From Candidatus Methanophagales archaeon (lineage in GTDB: Archaea; Halobacteriota; Syntropharchaeia; Alkanophagales; Methanospirareceae): 20,339 bases of DNA. Under the pieces are notes generated by a model. The model was not told where the DNA came from. It saw nothing but the letters and a program-made list of their open reading frames with translations, and did no database searches. The position numbers were made by a program, and so were the translations under genes. Below, piece after piece: positions 6,386-13,363 of the stretch (within the stretch, counting starts at the first letter, position 1; every line of letters begins with the position of its first letter). Where the stretch lies: positions 1-20,339 of the forward strand of contig JAUWVD010000004.1 in assembly GCA_030617585.1 (NCBI GenBank). Reading direction: 5' to 3'.

Positions 6386-7081
6386 TCATATAACTTGTTT
6401 CAGTTCTCCGATATTATGCACAAAAAACGTGGGTTCCGATTCATACTTTATCCCCTTATCTGCGTTACCGATAAGCACGGAATCAATACCAGCCCTATTT
6501 GCCGCTAATATCCCCACCATGCTGTCATCTACCAACATCACATCCTCCCGGTCCATATTCAATTCGCTCAGGACCTTATTGATGTAATAAGGGTTGGGCT
6601 TCCTATTTGCCAGACTTACCAAATCGCTACTCCGCCCATACCATATCTTGAAGTGATGTTTCAAATGGAAATGTGCAAGTGCATAGTCCACACACGCCTG
6701 TTGTGAATCGCTCACCACGGCAAGATAAAATTGTCCGCTGAGATAGTTTATTATCGCCTCAGATCCGTCGCATAGCTTTATCTCGCCCGTTCGCATCGCA
6801 TCTATCTTCGCTTCTATGACATCCGCCTCCCGCCGTGCCCAGAACTCTTCTGTATCTAATCCGAATTTATTACAAAATCGTCTCACTCCTGCTTCGCCAT
6901 CTGAATGCAGAGGCGCGAGAAATAAACTATCTATCTCCGTCATGGAGAGTGATAGCCCATAATGCCTCAAAGTTTTTCTGAATGCTTCATAGGCCCACTC
7001 ATGTGCTATCGCCCTTACACCCCTCGAATTCAGAAGCGTTTCGTCCATATCGAAGATGACTGTCTTATATCGGTTCACCAT
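6386..7081 (-). CDS. HAD-superfamily hydrolase, subfamily I (phosphatase-like)
   Basis: A 231-residue haloacid dehalogenase-type phosphohydrolase. All four motifs are present: motif I DMDET (nucleophile D11, general acid D13), motif II VVSDS (S124), motif III RKPNP (K161) and motif IV VDDS (D185/D186). The segment from about 20 to 100 is a mostly helical cap, which places it with the phosphoglycolate phosphatase/beta-phosphoglucomutase group. The E in DMDET, where DxDGT is most common, is an allowed variant. Substrate cannot be told from sequence. The next gene downstream is triosephosphate isomerase, so a role with small sugar phosphates or phosphoglycolate is possible. ATG at 7081 is the first in frame; the leader has no clear ribosome binding site. 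Confidence 0.85.
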   Translation of the reverse strand: MVNRYKTVIFDMDETLLNSRGVRAIAHEWAYEAFRKTLRHYGLSLSMTEIDSLFLAPLHSDGEAGVRRFCNKFGLDTEEFWARREADVIEAKIDAMRTGEIKLCDGSEAIINYLSGQFYLAVVSDSQQACVDYALAHFHLKHHFKIWYGRSSDLVSLANRKPNPYYINKVLSELNMDREDVMLVDDSMVGILAANRAGIDSVLIGNADKGIKYESEPTFFVHNIGELKQVI

Positions 7082-7119
7082 ATAACTACATAAATAGTAT
7101 ACAGGAAGTTATAACCCAT

Positions 7120-7133
7120 AAAAATTTATTAAG
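7120..7133 (+). promoter_or_regulatory. TATA box of the YjbQ-family gene
   Basis: AAAAATTTATTAAG is centred about 38 bases before ATG 7164, placing the expected start of transcription near 7150. An AAGGAG ribosome binding site at 7147-7152 also lies upstream of the ATG. The A/T tract lies between divergent genes and might serve the HAD gene on the other strand too. Confidence 0.5.
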
Positions 7134-7163
7134 AATAAAACAGAAGAAGGAGAAAGTGCAAAA

Positions 7164-7580
7164 ATGAGTGTCGAAACGAAGGAACTGCATTTTGATACAC
7201 AAGGTGAGGTGGAAATAATAGACATAACGGAGAAGGTGAACGGTAAACTAAGAGAATCTGAGATTGATGACGGTATTGTAACTGTCTTCGTACCTGGCGC
7301 GACGGGAGCGATCACAACCATAGAATACGAGCCCGGTCTGCTGCATGATTTACCCAATGCCTTGGAACGGTTATTTCCTAAGGGTATGGGATACGAGCAT
7401 GAATATAGATGGCATGACGGTAACGGGCATTCACATGTAAGAGCCTCTTTCTTAGGCCCGTCTTTGACCGTGCCCTTCAGAGCGAAAAAGCTCATGCTGG
7501 GAACGTGGCAGCAGGTGATATTTATCGAGTTGGACAATAAGAGGCGGTCAAGAAGAATAATCCTTCAGATAATAGGGTAG
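7164..7580 (+). CDS. YjbQ/UPF0047 family protein (secondary thiamine-phosphate synthase-like)
   Basis: A 138-residue member of the YjbQ (UPF0047) family. Some members complement loss of thiamine-phosphate synthase, hence the common name, but the true reaction is unsettled. Characteristic parts: GIVTVFVPGATGAITTIEY (about 37-55), YEHEYRWHDGNGHSHVRASFLGPSLTVP (about 77-104), with the His/Asp-rich cluster that is the likely metal or active site, and LGTWQQVIFIELDNKRRSRR near the C-terminus. Length is normal for the family. The start ATG 7164 has AAGGAG upstream. The gene faces hemL tail to tail, with about 40 bases between them. Confidence 0.92.
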   Translation: MSVETKELHFDTQGEVEIIDITEKVNGKLRESEIDDGIVTVFVPGATGAITTIEYEPGLLHDLPNALERLFPKGMGYEHEYRWHDGNGHSHVRASFLGPSLTVPFRAKKLMLGTWQQVIFIELDNKRRSRRIILQIIG

Positions 7581-7621
7581 CGAGATATACGAGAAGGGCA
7601 ATTGTCGCCTGAATACTTCGA

Positions 7622-8893
7622 CTAATCGTGTGAATCGTTAATATTCGCCTTATACACCTCTATCGTCTTCTCTATATCCTCATCCGTATGTGCAAAACTG
7701 ACGAAATTCGTCTCAAACTGTGAAGGCGGTAAAAACACACCGGAAGACAACATTTTATGGAAAAGGCGCATATATTTGGCTTTATCGCAACCCAAAGCAT
7801 CGGCATAGTTCTTTACTGCCACACCGCCAGGACTGAAGAAGACCTTGAACATCGAACCGACACCTGAAACACATCCTTCAACGTTGGAATCGCGCACTAG
7901 CTCGCTTAAAACTGTCCGCATACTTGCACCAAGCTCGTTTATCCTTTCCGGCACACTATCTCGTTCCAGTATCTCTATCGTTTTCAAGCCCGCAGTAACC
8001 GAAACAGGATTACCACTAAATGTCCCTGCCTGATATACCGCACCGGAAGGTGCTACCAACGCCATAATCTCGCGCTTGCCGCCGAACATGCCGATAGGGA
8101 AACCGCCACCTACGATCTTACCCAAAACCGTTAAGTCCGCATCCACACCATAATATTCCTGTGCACCGCCCAACGCCAACCTAAAGCCGGTAATTACCTC
8201 ATCAAGAATGAGCAGCACGTCGTTCTCCTTCGTTATTCTTCGCACTTCACTCAAATAGTTAGCCGCAGGCGCTATCGGACCCACATTTCCCATCACCGGC
8301 TCCAATATAATAGCAGCAACTGAATTATTCTGTAGCACAGTGGTAAGCGCCTCCGCATCATTAAATGGAATTTGAAGCGTGTTCTTCACGGAATCCTTTG
8401 GTATACCCTTTGAGTCAGGAATACCAAATGTTGTAGCGCCGGAACCTGCTTTTACCAGCACGCCATCATGCGCACCGTGAAACCCGCCCTCTATCTTCAC
8501 TATTTTATCGCGTCCCGTAAACCCCCTTGCAAGCCTTATAGCAGCCATCGTTGCTTCGCTTCCAGTATTAACAAACCGAACCATCTCAACAGACGGGTAA
8601 TGGCTTATTATCTTCTCCGCAAGCGTTATCTCCTTCTCATGCGGCGTGCCATAAAGCCACCCTTTTCCAAGCTGATCTACGACTGCACGCTTCACCTCTT
8701 CGTTTCCATGCCCTAAAACAAGTGGGCCATACGCCAAACAGTAGTCAATGTATTCTTTACCATCAACATCGTATATCTTCGACCCTTTCGCACGCGCAGT
8801 ATAAAACGGATACGGCTCATATGCACGCACAGGGCTGCTAACACCACCGGGCATATATCCCTTTGCGAGTTCAAAAAGCTTCTCGGATTTCAT
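7622..8893 (-). CDS. hemL: Glutamate-1-semialdehyde 2,1-aminomutase
   Basis: PLP enzyme making 5-aminolevulinate from glutamate-1-semialdehyde, the second step of the C5 route to tetrapyrroles. In this kind of archaeon these include haem/sirohaem, corrinoids and F430. The 423-residue length is normal. Visible landmarks: substrate-side GGVSSPVRAY (about 16-25), FVNTGSEATMAAIRLAR (about 107-123, PLP phosphate site), ILDEVITGFR (D231, which pairs with the pyridine nitrogen) and LGKIVGGGFPIG with the Schiff-base lysine K259. GTFSGNPVS follows. It starts six bases after the moaE stop, so it is the last gene of the eS19-PDCD5-MoaE-HemL run. No other haem gene is in the window. Confidence 0.97.
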   Translation of the reverse strand: MKSEKLFELAKGYMPGGVSSPVRAYEPYPFYTARAKGSKIYDVDGKEYIDYCLAYGPLVLGHGNEEVKRAVVDQLGKGWLYGTPHEKEITLAEKIISHYPSVEMVRFVNTGSEATMAAIRLARGFTGRDKIVKIEGGFHGAHDGVLVKAGSGATTFGIPDSKGIPKDSVKNTLQIPFNDAEALTTVLQNNSVAAIILEPVMGNVGPIAPAANYLSEVRRITKENDVLLILDEVITGFRLALGGAQEYYGVDADLTVLGKIVGGGFPIGMFGGKREIMALVAPSGAVYQAGTFSGNPVSVTAGLKTIEILERDSVPERINELGASMRTVLSELVRDSNVEGCVSGVGSMFKVFFSPGGVAVKNYADALGCDKAKYMRLFHKMLSSGVFLPPSQFETNFVSFAHTDEDIEKTIEVYKANINDSHD

Positions 8894-8899
8894 CTTAGT

Positions 8900-9259
8900 T
8901 CATCTCAATTCCTTCAGTCTTATAGTTTCATTTATACGCAACAAATCTATTAAATACTCACAAGCCCTAAAAGCCTCCGTCCTATGCTTCGCACCTACCA
9001 AAATAGCAACGATATCATCGCCCAGTTCCAGTAATCCATGCCGATGTATGATCTCCACAGCTTCGATGTCAAATGTATCAACTGCATCGCGTCTTAACTG
9101 CTCAAGCTCTGCCTGCGCATTATCTTTAATTTCTACTGCCATGCCTGTTAAACCTTCATCAGCCCGCACCGCACCGATAAAAGTCACAATGGCACCTATA
9201 TCCGACTTCTTCATCGCCCTTACAGCGCCATCAATGGAAATCTCTTGTTCTGTAATCAT
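8900..9259 (-). CDS. moaE: MoaE-family protein, molybdopterin synthase large subunit-like
   Basis: MoaE transfers sulfur from thiocarboxylated MoaD to precursor Z to make molybdopterin, needed for Mo/W enzymes such as formylmethanofuran dehydrogenase. Family features seen in 119 residues: GAIVTFIGAVRADE (about 22-35), VEIIHRHGLLELGDDIVAILVGAKHRTEAFRACEYLIDLL (about 68-107). The C-terminal end, however, reads RINETIRLKELR, where classical MoaE has a K-x-x-x-P-x-W-K-K/R-E segment with the two lysines implicated in catalysis. Neither the tryptophan nor a clearly aligned lysine pair is visible, and the protein stops early. The region after the conserved VR motif also lacks the usual YEAY. So family membership is good, but activity is uncertain. 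It lies 31 bases after the PDCD5 homologue and 6 before hemL. Confidence 0.82.
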   Translation of the reverse strand: MITEQEISIDGAVRAMKKSDIGAIVTFIGAVRADEGLTGMAVEIKDNAQAELEQLRRDAVDTFDIEAVEIIHRHGLLELGDDIVAILVGAKHRTEAFRACEYLIDLLRINETIRLKELR

Positions 9260-9290
9260 CTATAATAATAACGCACTTTATTTTATTTTG

Positions 9291-9623
9291 TTATACCCTT
9301 GTTATTTTAATATCGCGATTCTTTGGCATCAACTGCCGCAGGATTTCCTTAAACTGGGCATCGTTTAGCATGCTTTTTAGCTTTCCACTCTGCGCTAATC
9401 CAATTAGCTGGTTCTCTAGCAGTTCCGCATATTCAGGCTTTGCCATTCTTATGTTCGTTAGCCGCTCTCGCGCTTCCGGTGTGAGGATCTGCTTGATAAT
9501 ACTTCGCTTTGCCTCTTCTACCTCTTGCCGCTTTTCCTCTTCCGCGCCCGATCCTGCCTGAACCTGTGCCATCTCTTCATACTTTCGCCTTCTTATCGCT
9601 TCTAGTTCCGCTTCACTCGCCAT
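9291..9623 (-). CDS. PDCD5/TFAR19-family DNA-binding protein
   Basis: Archaeal homologue of eukaryotic PDCD5, a small helical, basic protein with DNA-binding ability. The 110-residue protein begins MASEAELEAIRRRKYEEM. It has a charged, probably flexible helix to about residue 40, then the three-helix core with ILTPEARERLTNIRMAKPEYAELLENQLIGLAQSG (about 46-80), the family signature, and ends in KNRDIKITRV. I chose ATG 9623 over the in-frame GTG three codons upstream because AGGTG lies about six bases before it. The start overlaps the eS19 stop by 11 bases, so the two are translationally coupled. The eS19-PDCD5 pairing is widely conserved in archaea. The cellular role in archaea is unknown. Confidence 0.94.
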   Translation of the reverse strand: MASEAELEAIRRRKYEEMAQVQAGSGAEEEKRQEVEEAKRSIIKQILTPEARERLTNIRMAKPEYAELLENQLIGLAQSGKLKSMLNDAQFKEILRQLMPKNRDIKITRV

Positions 9624-10083
9624 TTGTAACACCTGCTGTTTCTTCTACTACGTCCTTGATCTGCTCTTGAGCGACTTTTAGCTCGTCTGCGGCGTCATTG
9701 AGAAAAGACTGCCCTTTTGGCGATATTTTCCGCCCTTTTTTCGTCTTGGTTACATACTCTGCCTGTTCTAACTGTGAAAGTACCTCTCGTATTATCTTCC
9801 CAGAAGCAGCTCTAAACCGCCCTTTCTTTGCGCCCCTTCTAGCTCTACTACCGTAATACGTACAAAGCCTTGACACCCCTACGGGTCCATTGATATATAT
9901 CTGCCGCAGCACCGATGCACATCGCACCCACCACCAGTCCTTATCCTCCGGCGGTAATTCTTTGCTCACACCCTTCTTTACATCCATGCTCCACTTAGGC
10001 ATAGTGATAGCTTTGTTCTTTTTTAATTTCTCCCCTACGGACTTCGCCAGTTTATCCGGTGGCACATCGTATACCGTCGTCAT
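9613..10083 (-). CDS. rps19e: 30S ribosomal protein eS19
   Basis: Archaeal/eukaryotic-specific small-subunit protein located at the 30S head and needed for late rRNA maturation. Diagnostic segments: TTVYDVPPDKLAKSVGEKLK at the N-terminus, KDWWWVRCASVLRQIYINGPVGVSRL (about 48-73, with the invariant tryptophan-rich stretch), YYGSRARRGAKKGRFRAASGKIIREVLSQLEQAEYV (about 76-111) and GRKISPKGQSFLN. At 156 residues it is near the usual archaeal length of about 150. An AAGGT element lies about nine bases before ATG 10083. It heads the four-gene run eS19-PDCD5-MoaE-HemL and overlaps the next gene. An AT-rich palindrome lies upstream, between it and gatB. Confidence 0.97.
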   Translation of the reverse strand: MTTVYDVPPDKLAKSVGEKLKKNKAITMPKWSMDVKKGVSKELPPEDKDWWWVRCASVLRQIYINGPVGVSRLCTYYGSRARRGAKKGRFRAASGKIIREVLSQLEQAEYVTKTKKGRKISPKGQSFLNDAADELKVAQEQIKDVVEETAGVTNGE

Positions 10084-10117
10084 TTTACTTTACCTTTTTA
10101 TTCCAGACATAAAAACT

Positions 10118-10190
10118 TATTTGATAAAAAACCTTTCTTTCAAAAAGTTTTAATTTGAACACTTTACCAAAGAAAGGGGTTTTTTGTACA
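10118..10190. repeat. AT-rich palindromic segment between eS19 and GatB genes
   Basis: AAAAAACCTTTCTTT (about 10127-10141) is mirrored by AAAGAAAGGGGTTTTTT (about 10170-10186) with a two-base bulge, giving a long imperfect hairpin. CTTTACCAAAGA (10162-10173) is shared with 5369-5380 (inverted) and 18465-18476. The segment lies between divergent genes and so overlaps both promoter regions. Confidence 0.5.
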
Positions 10191-10214
10191 AAAAATGGAA
10201 CCGGGGAGAAACAA

Positions 10215-11636
10215 ATGGATGTGAAAATTGGTTTGGAATGCCATGCACAACTTCTTACAAGATCTAAATTGTTTTGCTCTTGCTCTACAGACTATCATAA
10301 CGCTGAGCCAAATACGTATGTCTGTGCAACCTGTTTAGGCTTACCAGGCGCTTTGCCGGTCGTGAACAAACGTGCAATACGATATGCGATAAAAATAGCG
10401 CTTGCTTTGGGCTGTGAAGTGCAAGAGGAAACTATATTCTACCGAAAGAATTATTATTATCCCGACCTCCCCAGAGGATTCCAAATCACGCAGTATGATT
10501 TCCCCATCGCTTTTAAGGGCTTGGTGCGAATAGAAAGTAATGGAGGTAAAGAGCGCGAGATACGGATAACGCGCGTGCACATGGAGGAAGACCCCGGTAG
10601 GCTGGCTTATAAAGGTACGATAGATACCTCGAAATATTCGCTTGTTGATTATAACCGGTCGGGAATGCCGTTAGTTGAGATAGTAACCGAGCCCGACCTC
10701 AAGTCGCCGAAAGAGGCGCGGATATTTTTAGGTAAGTTGAGGAGCATACTGGAGTATTTAGACGTGTTTGATGGCGATTTGGAAGGTGCAATGCGAGTTG
10801 ATGCGAATATATCCATTGAAGGGGGCAATAGGGCAGAAGTAAAGAACATATCGTCATATAAGGGTGTGGAGCGTGCGTTATTGTTCGAGATAACGCGGCA
10901 GAAGAATTTGTTGCGCCGAGGACTTAATGTCCAGTTGGAGACGCGACATTACGATGAAGTGCGTGGCGTAACACTTTCCATGCGTACGAAAGAGTTTGAG
11001 CATGACTATCGCTATTTCCCAGAGCCCGATCTCGTACCTATTTGCATTTCGGATAGTGTAGAAGCGGTGAAGCAGGAGATACCTGAACTTCCGGACGAAA
11101 AGAGGAAGCGATTCCTCGCTCAATATTCTATCAGCCCGGAACATGCAAGTTCGCTCATTTACGATCCACATATAGCGGATTACTATGAAGATGTAGCGTC
11201 TAAAATAGATCCACGGTTAAGTGCTACGTGGATTGCGGATGTTTTGAAGGGCGAACTGAATTATCGCTCTAGTTCAATGCGCGAAGCGTCAAAAAGGATT
11301 TCTCACGATGATTTCGTCACCATCTTGCGATATTTGGTGCAGGGTGTGATTACCGAGCGAGGGGTGACTGCGATAATAAGGGCGATGCTTGATAAGGGCG
11401 GTAAGCCAGAAGAGATAATCAAGATAAAAGGTCTGGCAAGTATGGGTTCGGAAGAGACGGAAAAGATAATATATAGCGTATTAAAGGATAACAAAGGAGT
11501 AATAGAGGATTATAAAGCGGGAAAAAAGGAAGCTTTGAATTTCTTAGTTGGGCAGGTAATGAAGCATACAAGGGGTAGAGCGGACCCAAAAGAAGTTAGT
11601 AGATTGCTGCGGGACACGATAGAAACTGGATTTTAG
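10215..11636 (+). CDS. gatB: Asp-tRNA(Asn)/Glu-tRNA(Gln) amidotransferase subunit B
   Basis: Subunit of GatCAB, which phosphorylates and amidates mischarged Asp-tRNA(Asn) or Glu-tRNA(Gln). The protein begins MDVKIGLECHAQL and carries the structural zinc site C21-x-C23...C37-x2-C40, then PGALPVVN, YRKNYYYPDLPRGFQITQYDFPI (about 95-117), RVHMEEDPGRL, DYNRSGMPLVEIVTEPD and the C-terminal tRNA-binding YqeY-like domain (about 325-473). Length 473 is normal. ATG 10215 is chosen over an upstream in-frame start because GGGGAG lies six bases before it and family homology starts there; the extra 20 codons upstream come from the palindromic segment. In archaea GatB with GatA makes Asn-tRNA, while GatDE makes Gln-tRNA. 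No gatA or gatC is adjacent. Confidence 0.97.
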   Translation: MDVKIGLECHAQLLTRSKLFCSCSTDYHNAEPNTYVCATCLGLPGALPVVNKRAIRYAIKIALALGCEVQEETIFYRKNYYYPDLPRGFQITQYDFPIAFKGLVRIESNGGKEREIRITRVHMEEDPGRLAYKGTIDTSKYSLVDYNRSGMPLVEIVTEPDLKSPKEARIFLGKLRSILEYLDVFDGDLEGAMRVDANISIEGGNRAEVKNISSYKGVERALLFEITRQKNLLRRGLNVQLETRHYDEVRGVTLSMRTKEFEHDYRYFPEPDLVPICISDSVEAVKQEIPELPDEKRKRFLAQYSISPEHASSLIYDPHIADYYEDVASKIDPRLSATWIADVLKGELNYRSSSMREASKRISHDDFVTILRYLVQGVITERGVTAIIRAMLDKGGKPEEIIKIKGLASMGSEETEKIIYSVLKDNKGVIEDYKAGKKEALNFLVGQVMKHTRGRADPKEVSRLLRDTIETGF

Positions 11637-11930
11637 GTGAGTTGTATGTGGGGTACTTCCATCCTCCTTTGATGAAATCGGCCTCTGGCACTGTGATCTG
11701 CTTATACATACTCGGCCGCCTGTCCTTGAGGTAGCTATGGCTAACCGCTGGATGGGTCATCCCATAGTACCTAGGGATGCAGTCAGCAATAAGCAATGTG
11801 TCCTGCTGATGATTGGCCTGAACAATGATGTCACCGTGAGGTCCGATAATGATACTGTTGCCGCGATAGTGCCATTGATTTGAATCTCGTTTCTCATATC
11901 CTGCACGGTTGGAATAGGCATAGAATAAAA
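11596..11930 (-). pseudogene. C-terminal fragment of a carbon-nitrogen hydrolase (nitrilase superfamily)
   Basis: Read on the minus strand, one frame from about 11930 gives ILFYAYSNRAGYEKRDSNQW, then GNSIIIGPHGDIIVQA and DTLLIADCIPRYYGMTHPA. It ends with SHSYLKDRRPSMYKQITVPEADF and GGWKYPTYNSPK. This is the last 100 or so residues of a nitrilase-superfamily amidohydrolase: the NR-G-E strand, the GxSxIIxPxGxI strand and the C-terminal dimerisation tail. The catalytic Glu, Lys and Cys all lie upstream in the family and are missing; a stop codon and then the end of cofG take their place. No start codon or promoter is evident. The final codons run antisense into the gatB 3' end. It is a relic. 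Which nitrilase branch it came from cannot be settled. Confidence 0.7.
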
Positions 11931-11962
11931 TTTTTGTTGATGTTTTCCATGAAGATCAAGCG

Positions 11963-12955
11963 TCAAAATCCATCTCGCTTCCTCAACCCCTCTTCATCTG
12001 CGTATCGCTCTATCAAAGGCCTTATCGCCTCACTATACCAGCCCTTTTTGATATACCTAGGATAGATAGGTAGCCGTTCCCGTAATTCGAAAGGTGCAAC
12101 TCTTCTCCTGAGTTCGCCCTCTCGTGGCCATGGCGATTCGGGATTTATATAGTCTATGGTCTTCTCCGCTATCCCACCGAGGTCCGATGCACCCAATTCT
12201 ATCAATTCCGTAGGCGAAGTCAAATTCGGCGGAACCTGTATCGCTATCTCATTCGGCAGTATCTCTTTCGCTGCACGGACAACTTCCTTCATCTCCTCGA
12301 AACTCGGTGGCTTTTTGTTTTTCATTGGCGTGAACGACTTAGGGAAGAAGGGCTGGATAATAACCTCTTGTATGTGCCCATACTTCTCATGTACTGATTT
12401 TATAGCTTCTAAAGCGCGAATATGGTCGCCCTTTTCTTCACCTATGCCCACTAATATGCCCGTAGTGAAAGGTATCTTGAGCCTACCCGCCTCTTCTAGC
12501 ATCGCCAATCTCCGCTTTGGGTCTTTACCCGGCGAGTTCTTATGCGCTTCGAGTTCGGAAGTGGTTTCAAGCATCAAGCCCATAGACGCATTCACAGCTC
12601 GTAGTTCCTTTAATTCCGCTCTACTCAGCACACCCAAATTACAATGTGGCAGTAATCCATGCTTAATCGTGAGTTTGCACAGCTCTTTCGTGTATTCAAC
12701 AAGAGAAGAACACCCCGAGCTGCTAAGGCGATCTATGAAGAAGTGCGAAAAATTCGCGAGTTCCGGCTTTTCGCCTGCTGTAAATAGTGCTTCTGTCGCC
12801 GCACCGCAATTAGTTATGCCTTCTAAAAATTCTCTCTTGTCTATTACGTAAGCCTCTTCGAGGCTGCGTGCTTTAAACCCGCAATAATCACATGCATTCC
12901 TGCATACGTTCGTCACCGGTATGAAAATGTTCTTGGAGAAGGTGATGTATCTCAT
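11963..12955 (-). CDS. cofG: FO synthase subunit 1 (7,8-didemethyl-8-hydroxy-5-deazariboflavin synthase, CofG)
   Basis: Radical SAM enzyme that, with CofH, builds the deazaflavin FO, the chromophore of coenzyme F420. The [4Fe-4S] cluster motif is C18-x3-C22-x2-C25 (NVCRNACDYCGF). Other CofG landmarks are ALFTAGEKPE (about 56-65), GLLPHCNLGVLS, GLMLETTSE, HKNSPGKDPKRRL, PFTTGILVGIGE (about 166-177), VIIQPFFPK and SDLGGIAEKTIDYINPESPWP. At 330 residues it is the separate archaeal subunit, not the fused bacterial or actinobacterial form. It implies F420-dependent redox metabolism. CofH is not in the window. The upstream ribosome binding site (AAAAGGA) sits almost against the ATG at 12955, so the exact start is slightly uncertain, but homology begins at once. 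Repeats fill the upstream interval. Confidence 0.96.
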   Translation of the reverse strand: MRYITFSKNIFIPVTNVCRNACDYCGFKARSLEEAYVIDKREFLEGITNCGAATEALFTAGEKPELANFSHFFIDRLSSSGCSSLVEYTKELCKLTIKHGLLPHCNLGVLSRAELKELRAVNASMGLMLETTSELEAHKNSPGKDPKRRLAMLEEAGRLKIPFTTGILVGIGEEKGDHIRALEAIKSVHEKYGHIQEVIIQPFFPKSFTPMKNKKPPSFEEMKEVVRAAKEILPNEIAIQVPPNLTSPTELIELGASDLGGIAEKTIDYINPESPWPREGELRRRVAPFELRERLPIYPRYIKKGWYSEAIRPLIERYADEEGLRKRDGF

Positions 12956-13006
12956 TTCCTTTTCTTCTATTTCTCTTTGATTGCATATATTTGATTTTTT
13001 GTATTT

Positions 13007-13146
13007 GATAATTGGACGCAGATGAACGCAGATAATCAGGATTTTAAATATACGGTTTAATAGACGGAAGAGACTATTAGAATCTTCTATCGAGTTTATA
13101 ATCTACGTAAATCAGCGTCCTAAATAGGCAGGTGGAAGTTATACTG
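13007..13146. repeat. Family A repeat unit with collapsed GxxExxY frame (copy 3)
   Basis: The left end (13007-13067) nearly equals 386-446. It is followed at 13064-13102 by codons for TEETIRIFYRVYN, the same residues that open the GxxExxY remnant at 5200. The frame then jumps straight into the right end (13107-13144), which matches 5406-5444. The start codon is spoiled (ATAG for ATG). So this is a minimal unit: two ends around a 13-codon scar of the gene. Confidence 0.75.
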
Positions 13147-13159
13147 GATATACAATAAA

Positions 13160-13316
13160 AAAACCACGAGATTTTACATGATTAATACAAGAACTTGGGA
13201 TTAATTTTTATGGTGTAAAGTAGTTAATTGTGTACTGAAGCTATGTTAATATTACTCTTCTTCTCGTGGGAATCTGTGCAATCTTGTGGTTATAAAAAGG
13301 AGCTAAACAAATACAA
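13160..13316. repeat. Family B repeat unit (CCACGAG ... CTTGTGG)
   Basis: Left end AAACCACGAGATTTTACATG (from 13161), right end TTCTCGTGGGAATCTGTGCA (from 13261) followed by ATCTTGTGGTT. The outer CCACGAGAT and ATCTTGTGG are imperfect inverted repeats. The inner and right parts match 447-549 through about 100 bases. No coding frame is evident. It abuts the family A unit, so two elements stand side by side in the 390-base gap between cofG and prs. Confidence 0.7.
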
Positions 13317-13320
13317 GTTA

Positions 13321-13333
13321 ATTTATAAATATT
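13321..13333 (+). promoter_or_regulatory. TATA box of prs
   Basis: ATTTATAAATATT is centred about 38 bases before the ATG at 13364, which puts the expected transcription start near 13351. That leaves the GGTGA ribosome binding site in the leader, but places the alternative upstream ATG (13346) before the transcript begins. Confidence 0.6.
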
Positions 13334-13363
13334 AAACACTGGCCAATGTGGGTGAGAGAGAAG

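Noticed and set aside
10155..10214. Twenty extra codons before gatB
   Set aside because: They come from the palindromic AT-rich segment; GGGGAG and family homology place the start at ATG 10215.
12156..12851. 231-codon plus-strand frame opposite cofG
   Set aside because: It is antisense to a radical SAM enzyme with all motifs intact, and its serine-rich translation has no recognisable features.
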